Positions 51,488-62,643 of a DNA stretch of 64,000 nt are shown here, piece by piece; within the stretch, counting starts at the first letter, position 1, and the number at the start of each line of letters is the position of its first letter. Where the stretch lies: assembly GCF_038397715.1 (NCBI RefSeq), contig NZ_CP151633.1, forward strand, positions 3,162,001-3,226,000, written 5' to 3'. The stretch is from Microbacterium sp. LWO14-1.2. GTDB lineage: Bacteria > Actinomycetota > Actinomycetes > Actinomycetales > Microbacteriaceae. Under the pieces are notes generated by a model. It made no database searches. It worked only from the letters and a program-made list of their open reading frames with translations, and was not told the origin of the DNA. Made by a program: the position numbers and the translations under genes.

Positions 51488-51493
51488 AGAAGC

Positions 51494-52558
51494 ATGACGT
51501 ATTCCGTCGCCGTCTCCGGCGCATCCGGCTACGCGGGCGGCGAGATCCTACGCCTCCTCGCCGCGCATCCCGACATCGAGATCCGCACCGTCACGGCGCA
51601 CTCGAACGCCGGACAGCCGCTCGTCCAGCACCAGCCGCACCTGCGTTCACTCGCGCACCTCACGCTGCAGGACACGACCCCCGAGATCCTCGCCGGGCAT
51701 GACATCGTGTTCCTCGCGCTGCCGCACGGCCAGTCCGGTCAGTACACGGATGCGCTCGGCGACACCCCGCTCGTGATCGACGCCGGCGCCGACCACCGGC
51801 TCACCTCGCAGGACGCGTGGGACGCGTTCTACGGCGGCGCGTTCCACGACGCCTGGACGTACGGGGTACCCGAGCTGCTCACGGGCGGCGCCAAGCAGCG
51901 CGAGAAGCTGCGCGGTGCGACGAGGATCGCCGCGCCGGGGTGCAACGCCTCGACCGTGAGCCTCAGCCTCGCGCCGGGAGTCGCCGCCGGCGTCATCGAC
52001 CCTCGCGACATCGTCTCCGTGCTCGCCGTCGGCCCCTCGGGCGCCGGCAAGAGCCTGAAGACCAACCTGCTCGCGAGTGAGATCCTCGGCACGGCCAACC
52101 CCTACGCCGTGGGCGGCACCCACCGGCACATCCCGGAGATCCGTCAGGCGCTCGCCGCGGCATCCGGTCTCTCGCCGGAGGCGGCCGCCGACGGCATCCG
52201 CATCTCCTTCACGCCCGTGCTCGTGCCGATGTCGCGGGGGATCCTCGCGACGTCGACGGCGCCGATCGTCGAGGGCGTCACCGACGCCGAGATCCGCGCC
52301 GCCTGGGAGTCCGCGTACGGCGACGAGACGTTCGTGCAGCTGCTGCCGGCGGGCGAGTTCCCTCGCACAGCCGACGTGCTGGGCGCGAACACCGCTCTCA
52401 TCGGACTCGCGATCGACCGCGCCGCCCAGCGCGTGACCGTCGTGACGGCCGTCGACAACCTCGTCAAGGGCACCGCCGGCGCAGCCGTGCAATCCATGAA
52501 CCTCGCGCTGGGACTCCCTGAGTCCCGCGCCCTCTCAGTGAACGGAGTCGCGCCGTGA
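51494..52558 (+). CDS. argC: N-acetyl-gamma-glutamyl-phosphate reductase
   Basis: ArgC reduces N-acetylglutamyl phosphate to the semialdehyde with NADPH in arginine synthesis. The 354 residues contain the nucleotide loop [23 protein letters not shown], the catalytic Cys in [17 protein letters not shown] and the His/Arg segment [10 protein letters not shown]. It is the first gene of argCJBDFH, in which all joints are 1- to 4-base overlaps (GTGA, ATGA, TGATG). The last residues overlap the GTG of argJ. Confidence 0.97.
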   Translation: MTYSVAVSGASGYAGGEILRLLAAHPDIEIRTVTAHSNAGQPLVQHQPHLRSLAHLTLQDTTPEILAGHDIVFLALPHGQSGQYTDALGDTPLVIDAGADHRLTSQDAWDAFYGGAFHDAWTYGVPELLTGGAKQREKLRGATRIAAPGCNASTVSLSLAPGVAAGVIDPRDIVSVLAVGPSGAGKSLKTNLLASEILGTANPYAVGGTHRHIPEIRQALAAASGLSPEAAADGIRISFTPVLVPMSRGILATSTAPIVEGVTDAEIRAAWESAYGDETFVQLLPAGEFPRTADVLGANTALIGLAIDRAAQRVTVVTAVDNLVKGTAGAAVQSMNLALGLPESRALSVNGVAP

Positions 52559-53712
52559 GCGTCACCGCCCCCGCAGGATTCGAAGCGGCGGGAGTCGCCG
52601 CCGGACTCAAGTCGACCGGCAAGCCCGACGTCGCCGTCGTCGTCAACCGCGGCCCTCGCAAGGTGGGCGCCGCCGTCTTCACGAGCAACCGCGCGAAGGC
52701 GAATCCCATCATCTGGTCGCAGCAGGCCGTGGCCGACCGGGTGGTCGAGGCCGTCGTGCTGAACTCGGGCGGAGCGAACTGCTTCACCGGCAGCTTCGGA
52801 TTCCAGACCACGCATCAGACGGCCGAGAAGGCCGCCGAACTGCTGGGCGTCAGCGCGGGTGACGTGCTCGTCTGCTCGACCGGCCTCATCGGCGTGGGCG
52901 ACGACGTCTTCCGCGGCAAGGTGCTCGCCGGCACGGAGCAGGCCATCGCCGAGCTCTCGGCCGACGGCGGACCCGTGGCGGCCGAGGCCATCATGACCAC
53001 CGACAGCGTGTCGAAGACAGCGGTCGCCAGCCGCGACGGCTGGACCATCGGCGGGATGGCCAAGGGCGCAGGCATGCTCGCTCCCGGTCTCGCGACCATG
53101 CTCGTCGTCATCACGACGGATGCCGTGCTCGAGCCTCTGGAGGCCGACGCCGCGCTGCGGGCCGCGACGGGCCGCACGTTCGACCGCCTCGACTCCGACG
53201 GGTGCATGTCGACGAACGACCAGGTGACGCTGCTCGCCAACGGCGCCTCCGGCATCGCGCCGTCGCTCGACGACTTCGGTGCGGCCCTCCGGGAGCTGTG
53301 CCAGGAGCTCGCCGTCAAGCTGCAGGGCGACGCCGAGGGGGCGAGCCACGACATCACGATCGAGGTGCGCCACGCCGCGTCCGAGAGCGATGCCGTCGAG
53401 GTCGGCCGTTCCGTCGCCCGCAACAACCTGTTCAAGGCCGCGATCTTCGGCAACGACCCGAACTGGGGTCGCGTGCTCGCGGCGATCGGCACGACGAACG
53501 CGCAGTTCGACCCGTACGACGTGGACGTGTGGATGAACGGCGTCCGTGTCTGCAGCGAGGGCGGTCCCGATCGTCCGCGCGAGGAGGTCGACCTGACGCC
53601 GCGCGCCACGCACCTCGTCATCGATCTCAAGGTCGGCGACGAGACGGCGACGATCCTCACCAACGATCTCACCCACGACTACGTGCACGAGAACAGCGCC
53701 TACGCCTCATGA
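52555..53712 (+). CDS. argJ: glutamate N-acetyltransferase / ornithine acetyltransferase
   Basis: ArgJ moves the acetyl group from N-acetylornithine to glutamate and so recycles it. The 385-residue precursor cuts itself before the nucleophile Thr in [17 protein letters not shown], giving two chains. [18 protein letters not shown] and [23 protein letters not shown] are further family signatures. In actinobacteria it often also does the first step with acetyl-CoA; the sequence does not show if this one does. GTG start overlapping argC; stop overlapping argB. Confidence 0.96.
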   Translation: MSVTAPAGFEAAGVAAGLKSTGKPDVAVVVNRGPRKVGAAVFTSNRAKANPIIWSQQAVADRVVEAVVLNSGGANCFTGSFGFQTTHQTAEKAAELLGVSAGDVLVCSTGLIGVGDDVFRGKVLAGTEQAIAELSADGGPVAAEAIMTTDSVSKTAVASRDGWTIGGMAKGAGMLAPGLATMLVVITTDAVLEPLEADAALRAATGRTFDRLDSDGCMSTNDQVTLLANGASGIAPSLDDFGAALRELCQELAVKLQGDAEGASHDITIEVRHAASESDAVEVGRSVARNNLFKAAIFGNDPNWGRVLAAIGTTNAQFDPYDVDVWMNGVRVCSEGGPDRPREEVDLTPRATHLVIDLKVGDETATILTNDLTHDYVHENSAYAS

Positions 53713-54626
53713 CCGACATCCAGGACACCACGCCGGACGTCGCGGCCGTCAAGGCGTCGACGCTCATCGAATCCCTGCCGTGGCTGAAGAAGTTCCGCGA
53801 TCAGATCGTCGTCGTCAAGTACGGCGGCAACGCGATGGTCTCGGACGAGCTGCAGGAGGCCTTCGCGCAGGACATCGCGTATCTGCGGTACGTGGGCGTG
53901 CTGCCGGTCGTCGTGCACGGCGGGGGACCGCAGATCTCGAACATGCTCGAGCGTCTCGAGATCCCCAGCGAGTTCAAGGGCGGCTACCGCGTCACCAACA
54001 CGGAGGCCATCAGCGTCGTGCGGATGGTGCTCACCGGTCAGGTGAACCCGCAGCTCGTGTCGAAGATCAACTCGCACGGCCCGATCGCGACCGGTCTCAG
54101 CGGAGAGGATGCCGGACTCTTCGGGGGACGCCGCCGCGGGGTCGTCGTGGACGGGGAGGAGATCGATCTCGGACGCGTGGGCGACGTCGTGCAGGTCGAT
54201 CCGACGCCGGTGCTCGACCACCTGACGGCAGGGCGGGTTCCCGTGGTCTCGAGCATCGCGCCCGACCTCGACCACCCCGGTCAGTCGCTCAACGTGAACG
54301 CCGACGCCGCGGCGGCCGCGCTCGCGGTGGCGCTCAGGGCGCGCAAGCTCGTGATTCTCACCGATGTGCCGGGGCTGTACGCCGACTGGCCGAACCGCGA
54401 CTCGCTCGTCTCGCACCTCACCTCGGAGGCTCTCGTCGAGATGCTGCCGTCGCTCGAGTCGGGCATGATCCCGAAGATGCGCGCGTGCCTCGACGCGGTC
54501 GAGGGCGGCGTCGACGCCGCAGCGATCATCGACGGACGAGTACCGCACTCGGTGCTCGTCGAGCTCTTCACGAGCAAGGGAATCGGAACAGAAGTGGTCA
54601 AGGGAAGCGCAGGGACGACGGCATGA
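53709..54626 (+). CDS. argB: acetylglutamate kinase
   Basis: ArgB phosphorylates N-acetylglutamate and is usually the arginine-inhibited step. The 305 residues show [10 protein letters not shown] and [14 protein letters not shown] (ATP and substrate loops), the FKGGYRVTN segment, and [17 protein letters not shown] with [10 protein letters not shown] near the C-terminus. The N-terminal extension (about 1-25, ending [13 protein letters not shown]) matches the helix that arginine-sensitive hexameric kinases use for feedback inhibition, so this enzyme is probably inhibited by arginine. ATGA overlap with argJ. Confidence 0.96.
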   Translation: MTDIQDTTPDVAAVKASTLIESLPWLKKFRDQIVVVKYGGNAMVSDELQEAFAQDIAYLRYVGVLPVVVHGGGPQISNMLERLEIPSEFKGGYRVTNTEAISVVRMVLTGQVNPQLVSKINSHGPIATGLSGEDAGLFGGRRRGVVVDGEEIDLGRVGDVVQVDPTPVLDHLTAGRVPVVSSIAPDLDHPGQSLNVNADAAAAALAVALRARKLVILTDVPGLYADWPNRDSLVSHLTSEALVEMLPSLESGMIPKMRACLDAVEGGVDAAAIIDGRVPHSVLVELFTSKGIGTEVVKGSAGTTA

Positions 54627-55830
54627 GCAACTGGCAGGACGACGCGGAGAACGACCTGGTCCTCAACGCGGGACGCCGACTCGCTCTCCTCACGCGCGGA
54701 GAGGGTTCGTACCTCTGGGATTCGGAGGGCACCCGGCACCTCGACTTCCTCGCCGGTATCGCGGTGACCTCGCTCGGTCACGCGCACCCGGTGTTCGTGG
54801 ACGCCGTCGCCACCCAGGCGGCGACCCTCGCACACGTCTCCAACTACTTCGCGACGCCGCCGCAGCTGGCTCTCGCCGCCCGCCTCAAGCGTCTCGCGGG
54901 CGCCGGCATCGAGGGCCGCGTGTTCTTCTCCAACTCGGGAGCCGAGGCGAACGAGGCGGCTTTCAAGCTCGCCCGTCTGCACGGAGGAGCCGACAGGCCG
55001 CGCATCATCGCTCTCGAGAACGGCTTCCACGGCCGCACGATGGGGTCGCTCGCGCTCACGGCGAAACCCGCGATGCGGGCCCCCTTCGAACCCATGCCGG
55101 GGGGAGTCGAGCACATCCCCGCCACCGTCGACGCGCTGGAGGCGGCACTCGACGACCGCGTCGCCGCCGTCATCGTCGAACCGATCCAGGGAGAGGCGGG
55201 CGTCGTCGAACTGCCCGAGGGGTACCTGCAGGCCGCACGGTCGCTGACGCTGGCGCACGGTGCCCTGCTCATCGTCGACGAGATCCAGACGGGCGCTGGG
55301 CGCACCGGCGCCTGGTTCGGCTTCAGTCACGAGGGCATCATCCCCGACGCCATCACGCTGGCCAAGGGCATCGGCGGAGGGTTCCCCATCGGCGCTCTCG
55401 TCACCTACGGTGCGGCCAGCTCGCTGTTCACGCCCGGTTCGCACGGATCGACGTTCGGCGGCAATCCGCTCGCCACCGCCGTGGCCGACGCGGTGCTCGC
55501 CGAGATCGAGCGCGCCGGCCTCGTCGACAATGCCGCCCGTCGTGGGCAGGAGCTGCGCGAGATCATCACGGGTCTCGACTCGCCCCTCGTCGCGGGGGTG
55601 CGCGGACGCGGCCTGCTGATCGGCGTCGAGCTCAGCGCTCCGGTCGCCGGAGACGTGGTGGCCGCCGCTCAGGCGCACGGCCTCATCGTCAATGCGGCCA
55701 ACCCCGAGACCGTGCGCATCGCGCCCGCTCTCACGATCAGGGATGCCGAGCTCGCCGAGTTCCGCGACCTGTTCGCCGCCGCGCTCGCCGACGTCTCGGC
55801 ATCCCTCACCGACTCCGGAAAGGCCCACGC

Positions 55831-55834
<4 letters not shown>
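54623..55834 (+). CDS. argD: acetylornithine aminotransferase
   Basis: A PLP class III aminotransferase of 403 residues that makes N-acetylornithine. Features are the Ser/Gly phosphate loop [28 protein letters not shown], the Asp in [14 protein letters not shown], the PLP lysine in [15 protein letters not shown] and [15 protein letters not shown]. The ATG overlaps the argB stop, and argF overlaps its own stop. It may also serve as succinyl-diaminopimelate aminotransferase, as in other bacteria. Confidence 0.96.
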
Positions 55835-58190
<2,356 letters not shown>

Positions 58191-58245
58191 CGCGGCGTTC
58201 GTCGCGCGCTTCCGGTCGCCGGCGTGCGTCGCAGCCGCGCCCGTG

Positions 58246-58833
58246 TCAGTGCAGCGCCTCGTCGGCGGCCGACCGCGTCCAGCGGGTGAACGTGACGGTG
58301 AGCCCGGCGCGCGTCGGTGCGGCGAGGAAGGGGCCGGCGGATGCGGTCGCCTCGCCGTCGAACGGGGCGACCCGCACGAGTCGCCACGGTCCGTCATCGG
58401 CGCGGGCCCGGACGATGACGGCATCCGCCCATCGACTCACCCGCACGGTGATCTCGCTGTCGAGCCAGTCGTCGACGTGGCCCACCGACCAGTCGGAGCG
58501 GATGGCGGTCACGACGGCGCCCAGTCCGAGGTGGCCGTCGGCGTACTCGACGCCGGCTTTGACCCAGTGCTCGTCGTCGGCTCGGACGAAGACCCCGGCC
58601 TGATCGAACTGGCCGCTCCAGGGCGCGCGGAAGGACACCTCGACGGCCTCACCCACGCCGAGCGGTGCGAGCAGCGCGTGCTCGGTGTCGTGCACGAAAC
58701 CGTAGGCCGTGTGGCGCCAGGCGTCGCTGCCTTCGGCGGCGGTGACGTCGAGGCGGTCGTCGGGGGAGTGGATCGCGGCGGGCGCGGTGGTCCAGGTGCC
58801 CTGGGACCACGGGACGATGACTGAATCAGGCAT
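58246..58833 (-). CDS. DUF1349 domain protein
   Basis: A protein of 195 residues with a concanavalin-like beta-sandwich of the DUF1349 family: GFVHDTEHALLAPLGVGEAV, the pattern QFDQAGVFVRADDEHWVKAG and RVSRWADAVIVRARADDGPW. Homologues are small cytosolic proteins of unknown function, once described as regulating enolase genes in yeast. It has no signal peptide. It is divergent from the SatD-like gene; a dyad in the shared promoter suggests joint control. Confidence 0.9.
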   Translation of the reverse strand: MPDSVIVPWSQGTWTTAPAAIHSPDDRLDVTAAEGSDAWRHTAYGFVHDTEHALLAPLGVGEAVEVSFRAPWSGQFDQAGVFVRADDEHWVKAGVEYADGHLGLGAVVTAIRSDWSVGHVDDWLDSEITVRVSRWADAVIVRARADDGPWRLVRVAPFDGEATASAGPFLAAPTRAGLTVTFTRWTRSAADEALH

Positions 58834-58839
58834 ATCCCC

Positions 58840-58845
58840 ACCTTA
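58840..58845 (-). promoter_or_regulatory. -10 box of the DUF1349 gene
   Basis: On the minus strand TAAGGT is followed by GGGGAT and the ATG. It overlaps the dyad at 58841-58858. Confidence 0.5.
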
Positions 58846-58858
58846 TAGCCATATAAGG
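58841..58858. promoter_or_regulatory. AT-rich dyad between DUF1349 and satD-like genes
   Basis: CCTTATA-GCCA-TATAAGG is a perfect 7-base inverted repeat. It covers the -10 box of the DUF1349 gene and lies where the -35 region of the satD-like gene would be. This is the most AT-rich spot of the window. Confidence 0.6.
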
Positions 58859-58880
58859 CATAAAACTAGACTATGCGTGA

Positions 58881-58886
58881 TATGGT
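58881..58886 (+). promoter_or_regulatory. -10 box of the satD-like gene, leaderless type
   Basis: TATGGT, then TATCCC, then ATG at 58893. A second candidate, TAGACT, is at 58867-58872. Confidence 0.5.
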
Positions 58887-58892
58887 TATCCC

Positions 58893-59537
58893 ATGGTCAT
58901 CGCCGTGGTCGCCGACATCGTGGGCTCTCGCAAGCTCGACGATCGCTCCGCCGCGCAGCGCGTGCTCGACCAGACGATCTCGCTCGTCGAGGGCGACCTG
59001 CCGCTCGCGAGTCAGCCGCTCACGCCTACGGTAGGCGACGAGCAGCAGGGCGTCTACCGATCCCTCGAAGACGCATTGGTCTCCCTGCTCATGATCCAGC
59101 TGCGTCTGCCTGACGGGATCGGCTTCCGATTCGGCATCGGCATCGGAGCGGTCAGCACGGTGGAGTCCGTGCACGGCGAACTCGCCGACGGCCCCGGCTG
59201 GTATGCGGCGCGCGCGGCGATCGAGACCGTGCACGCCAAGGAGGGGCGCGCCGTTCCGCGTTCGAGGACGTGGATTGTCGGTGCCCCCGGGCAGGATGAG
59301 GTGATGGAGAGCACGATCGCCGCGTCGAACGCGTACCTGCTCGTGCGCGACGAGCTCGTCGGCGCGATGTCCGAACGCGAACGCCGGCTCACCTACGGGC
59401 GCCTGATCGGTCGTTCCCAACTCGACCTCGCCGACGAAGAGGGGATCACGCAGCCGAGCGTGTCCAAGTCGCTGCGGAACGCGGGCAGCGCCGCGATCCT
59501 CGACGGGGTCGCCGCCATCAGGGGAGGCAGCGCATGA
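58893..59537 (+). CDS. SatD-like regulator with C-terminal HTH
   Basis: A protein of 214 residues of the SatD family. The N-terminal part VIAVVADIVGSRKLDDR and VGDEQQGVYRSLEDAL resembles a degenerate nucleotide-cyclase-like fold as in other SatD proteins. Residues about 165-205 form a helix-turn-helix (RSQLDLADEEGITQPSVSKSL), so it probably binds DNA, perhaps the dyad in its own promoter. SatD was first seen in a streptococcal acid-tolerance operon, next to a membrane protein; here, too, a membrane protein follows by ATGA overlap. Confidence 0.85.
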   Translation: MVIAVVADIVGSRKLDDRSAAQRVLDQTISLVEGDLPLASQPLTPTVGDEQQGVYRSLEDALVSLLMIQLRLPDGIGFRFGIGIGAVSTVESVHGELADGPGWYAARAAIETVHAKEGRAVPRSRTWIVGAPGQDEVMESTIAASNAYLLVRDELVGAMSERERRLTYGRLIGRSQLDLADEEGITQPSVSKSLRNAGSAAILDGVAAIRGGSA

Positions 59538-60373
59538 TCCTCGCCGGTTTCGCCCTGCTCGCCGTCGGAGCCGCCGACCTCGTGCGGCAGTTCGCGCCGC
59601 GGCGCTGGATCGGCTATCTGACCGTCGCGATCATCCTGCTGTTCCTCGGCAGCGTGAGCGATGCGCTGCTCCCGATGATCGCCGCGCTGGCGATCGGTGC
59701 GCTGTGGGTGTGGAGCATGCCCTCCGAGCGTCGCGCGCCACGGGGATTCTGGCCGGCCGCGCTCTTCGGCATTCTCGTCATCGGTGCCGTCGTCTGGCTC
59801 GGCCCCCGCCGGGAGACCGGCTTGATCGGCAGGATCTGGGAGCTGCGATCTCCTTTCGGCGAGATCCCCTTCGATCTCGCGGTGCTCGCCTTCGGCGCCG
59901 GCGTGTTCCTGCTCGAATCCGCGAATCTCGTCGTGCGCGCGGCGCTCGACGGCGAACACACCTGGCGACCGGTCGACATCGTCCGACCGGTCACTGCGAC
60001 GGAGTCCGACCCCGCCGCGACGTTGTCGACGGCGGCGATGCCGACGGCGGTGACGGCCGCCGAGACGACGGACGCCGTGGCCGACCCGGTCGCCCTCACC
60101 GGAGCGACCGGACCGGTCGACCCCCGCAGCGGGTTCAAGGGCGGTCGGCTGATCGGTCCGCTCGAGCGGATCCTCGTGCTGATCCTCACCCTCGCCGCGG
60201 CGTATCCCATCCTCGCCGCCATGCTCGCCGCGAAGGGCATCGTCCGATTCCCCGAGATCTCCCGCGACGGCGAGACGGGTGCCAGGGCGGAGTACTTCCT
60301 CGTGGGCAGCCTCGTCAGCTGGGTCATCGCTCTCGGTGCGGCGTTCCTCGTGTGGTGGGCCGCGCACAGCTGA
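59534..60373 (+). CDS. membrane partner of the SatD-like protein
   Basis: An integral membrane protein of 279 residues with about seven spans. Residues about 1-90 hold three spans, 105-145 one or two, then a soluble Ala/Thr/Pro loop (about 155-200), and the last two spans are near residues 215-240 and 255-277. I do not recognise a family motif. Its coupling to the SatD-like gene and its build recall the satDE pair, in which the membrane protein may be the effector. The function is unknown. Confidence 0.75.
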   Translation: MILAGFALLAVGAADLVRQFAPRRWIGYLTVAIILLFLGSVSDALLPMIAALAIGALWVWSMPSERRAPRGFWPAALFGILVIGAVVWLGPRRETGLIGRIWELRSPFGEIPFDLAVLAFGAGVFLLESANLVVRAALDGEHTWRPVDIVRPVTATESDPAATLSTAAMPTAVTAAETTDAVADPVALTGATGPVDPRSGFKGGRLIGPLERILVLILTLAAAYPILAAMLAAKGIVRFPEISRDGETGARAEYFLVGSLVSWVIALGAAFLVWWAAHS

Positions 60374-60437
60374 GCGTCCCGCTCGCGGCGGCCCTGGGGG
60401 TGGCGGCGTGACGCGATTCTCGGCGGTCGTGCGCTGA

Positions 60438-60443
60438 TAGCCT
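60438..60443 (+). promoter_or_regulatory. -10 box of tyrS
   Basis: TAGCCT, then GGAAAGC, then GTG at 60451. GGAAAG could also serve as a ribosome site if the start lies further upstream. Confidence 0.5.
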
Positions 60444-60450
60444 GGAAAGC

Positions 60451-61752
60451 GTGTCGAATTCCGCTCTGACGACCGCGACGCCGGCGATCGACCCCACGTT
60501 CGAGAACGTGTGGGACGAACTGGTGTGGCGCGGCCTCGTCCACGTGTCCACCGATCAGGAGGCGCTGCGCGCCCTTCTCGCCGGGGACCCGATCACGTAT
60601 TACTGCGGCTTCGACCCGACGGCGCCCAGCCTGCACCTCGGCAATCTCGTGCAGCTGCTCACCCTGCGCCGCATCCAGCTCGCCGGACACAAGCCCCTCG
60701 GGCTGGTCGGCGGCTCGACCGGACTCATCGGCGACCCCCGACCGACGGCCGAACGCACGCTGAACACGCGTGAGACGGTGGGCGAATGGGTCGACCGGCT
60801 GCGCGCGCAGGTCGAGCGCTACCTGAGCTTCGAGGGTGACAACGCCGCGCGCATCGTCAACAACCTCGACTGGACGGCGCCGCTGTCGGCGATCGACTTC
60901 CTCCGCGAGATCGGCAAGCACTACCGTGTCGGCACGATGCTCAAGAAGGATGCCGTCGCCGCGCGCCTCAACTCCGACGCGGGCATCAGCTACACCGAGT
61001 TCAGCTACCAGATCCTGCAGGGTATGGACTTCCTCGAGCTTTACCGCCAGTACGACTGTGTGCTGCAGACCGGCGGGTCGGATCAGTGGGGCAACCTCAC
61101 GAGCGGCACGGATCTCATCCACCGCGTCGAGGGCGTCTCCGTGCATGCCATCGGTACGCCGCTGATCACCAACAGCGACGGCACGAAGTTCGGCAAGAGC
61201 GAGGGCAACGCGATCTGGCTCGACCCGGAGATGTGCAGTCCCTACCGGATGTACCAGTTCTGGCTGAGCACGGCGGATGCCGACGTGATCGACCGCCTGA
61301 AGGTGTTCACGTTCCTCAGCCGCGCCGAGATCGAGGAGTACGCTGCGCTCGTCGAGACCGAGCCGTTCCGCCGCGCGGCGCAGAAGCGTCTGGCCCTAGA
61401 GGTGGTCGCCACCGTGCACGGCCTCGACGCGGCGGCGGCCGTGATCGCGGCATCCGAGGCGCTGTTCGGCCAGGGAGATCTGACGACGCTCGACGCGGCG
61501 ACTCTGCGCACGGCGCTCGAGGAGCTGCCGAACACGTCGGTCGTGTCGGGCGAGCCGGTCGTCGAGGCTCTGGTCGCGACCGGTCTCGTGTCGAGCCTCT
61601 CGGAGGCGAGGCGCGCGATCGCGCAGGGCGGAGTCTCGCTCGACGGCGTCCGCGTCGACGACGAGGCCGCGACCGTGCAGGGCTCCCTCCCCGGTGGGGT
61701 CTCGGTGCTGCGACGCGGCAAGAAGACCCTCGCCGGCGTCTTCGTCTCCTGA
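60451..61752 (+). CDS. tyrS: tyrosyl-tRNA synthetase
   Basis: TyrRS charges tRNA-Tyr; 433 residues, class I. The HIGH-like motif is PSLHLGNLVQL, the tyrosine pocket is in GISYTEFSYQILQGMDF, QTGGSDQWGNLTSG forms the ATP side, and the KMSKS-like loop is KFGKSEGNAIW. The C-terminal S4 RNA-binding domain (about 365-433, SEARRAIAQGGVSLDGVRV) contacts the tRNA. It starts at GTG. The transcript ends in a 17-base perfect hairpin. Confidence 0.97.
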   Translation: MSNSALTTATPAIDPTFENVWDELVWRGLVHVSTDQEALRALLAGDPITYYCGFDPTAPSLHLGNLVQLLTLRRIQLAGHKPLGLVGGSTGLIGDPRPTAERTLNTRETVGEWVDRLRAQVERYLSFEGDNAARIVNNLDWTAPLSAIDFLREIGKHYRVGTMLKKDAVAARLNSDAGISYTEFSYQILQGMDFLELYRQYDCVLQTGGSDQWGNLTSGTDLIHRVEGVSVHAIGTPLITNSDGTKFGKSEGNAIWLDPEMCSPYRMYQFWLSTADADVIDRLKVFTFLSRAEIEEYAALVETEPFRRAAQKRLALEVVATVHGLDAAAAVIAASEALFGQGDLTTLDAATLRTALEELPNTSVVSGEPVVEALVATGLVSSLSEARRAIAQGGVSLDGVRVDDEAATVQGSLPGGVSVLRRGKKTLAGVFVS

Positions 61753-61762
61753 TCCGATCATG

Positions 61763-61799
61763 ACGGCGATGGCCTGGGATGTTCCCAGGCCATCGCCGT
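61763..61799 (+). terminator. terminator after tyrS
   Basis: ACGGCGATGGCCTGGGA-TGT-TCCCAGGCCATCGCCGT, a perfect 17-base stem, 11 bases after the stop. The -10 box of the next gene (TAGGCT) begins at the following base. Confidence 0.88.
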
Positions 61800-61805
61800 T
61801 AGGCT
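61800..61805 (+). promoter_or_regulatory. -10 box of the DUF4184 gene
   Basis: TAGGCT immediately follows the tyrS terminator. The leader is about 25 bases and has CAGGAG before the ATG. Confidence 0.5.
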
Positions 61806-61836
61806 TCACGCGTTCGCCGCTCGACAGGAGACCGCC

Positions 61837-62643
61837 ATGCCGTTCACGCCGAGCCATGCGCTGGTGGCGCTGCCCTTCATCCGGACGCCGCTGGTCCCTG
61901 CAGCCATCGCGATCGGCGCCATGACGCCGGATCTGCCGTTGTTCCTCCGGGGCGTCGGCCTCGACTACGGGTTCACGCACGATGTCGCGAACATCCCGTG
62001 GACGGCCGTGGTCGCTTTCGCGCTGTTCCTCGTCTGGCGTGTGGTCCTGCGCCCCGGCGTGGGGGAGCTCCTGCCCCTCGCCGTCTCCCGCAGACTGCCC
62101 AGGGACTGGTCGACGACCGGTGCCGCTGCTGTCCGCGCCGCTGTGCTCGGGATGCCGCGGCGCCCGCTGTATCCCGTGGTGCTGGCGGTGTCTCTCGTGC
62201 TCGGCGTGCTGTCGCACATCGTCTGGGATCTGTTCACGCACGAGGGGCGATGGGGAGTCGCCGCGTTCCCGGTCCTCGACGAGATGTGGGGCCCGCTCAC
62301 CGGGTACAAGTGGCTGCAGCACGGGTCGAGCATCCTCGGCCTGGTCGGCATCGGGGTATGGATGCTGCTGCGGCTCGATCGTGCCGAGGAGCGTGACGAC
62401 GTCGTGCGGTCGGTGCCCGCCGCGATCCGTCTCGCCTGGTGGATCTCGCTGCCTGCTCTTCTGGTGGCTGCCGTGGTCGTCGGCTACGCCCTCTTCGGCC
62501 CGTTCACCGAGGACTTCACCGTCCAGCATCTCGCCTATCGGGTGCTGCCACCGGCCTGTGCGCTCTGGGGAGCAGCGACGCTGGCGCTGTGTCTCTCGGT
62601 GCCGCTGTTCCGTCGGTTCCGTCGCGCTCACCAGCGCGGCTGA
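61837..62643 (+). CDS. DUF4184 family membrane protein
   Basis: A membrane protein of 268 residues with about six spans. The N-terminus MPFTPSHALVALPFIRTPLV with GAMTPDLPLFL, and the later VLSHIVWDLFTHEGRWG, carry the His/Asp pattern of the DUF4184 family, which resembles metal-dependent membrane hydrolases (YdjM/LexA-binding-like), but no activity is known. Its own promoter follows the tyrS terminator. The last 16 bases overlap the end of the convergent CoA-transferase gene. Confidence 0.88.
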   Translation: MPFTPSHALVALPFIRTPLVPAAIAIGAMTPDLPLFLRGVGLDYGFTHDVANIPWTAVVAFALFLVWRVVLRPGVGELLPLAVSRRLPRDWSTTGAAAVRAAVLGMPRRPLYPVVLAVSLVLGVLSHIVWDLFTHEGRWGVAAFPVLDEMWGPLTGYKWLQHGSSILGLVGIGVWMLLRLDRAEERDDVVRSVPAAIRLAWWISLPALLVAAVVVGYALFGPFTEDFTVQHLAYRVLPPACALWGAATLALCLSVPLFRRFRRAHQRG

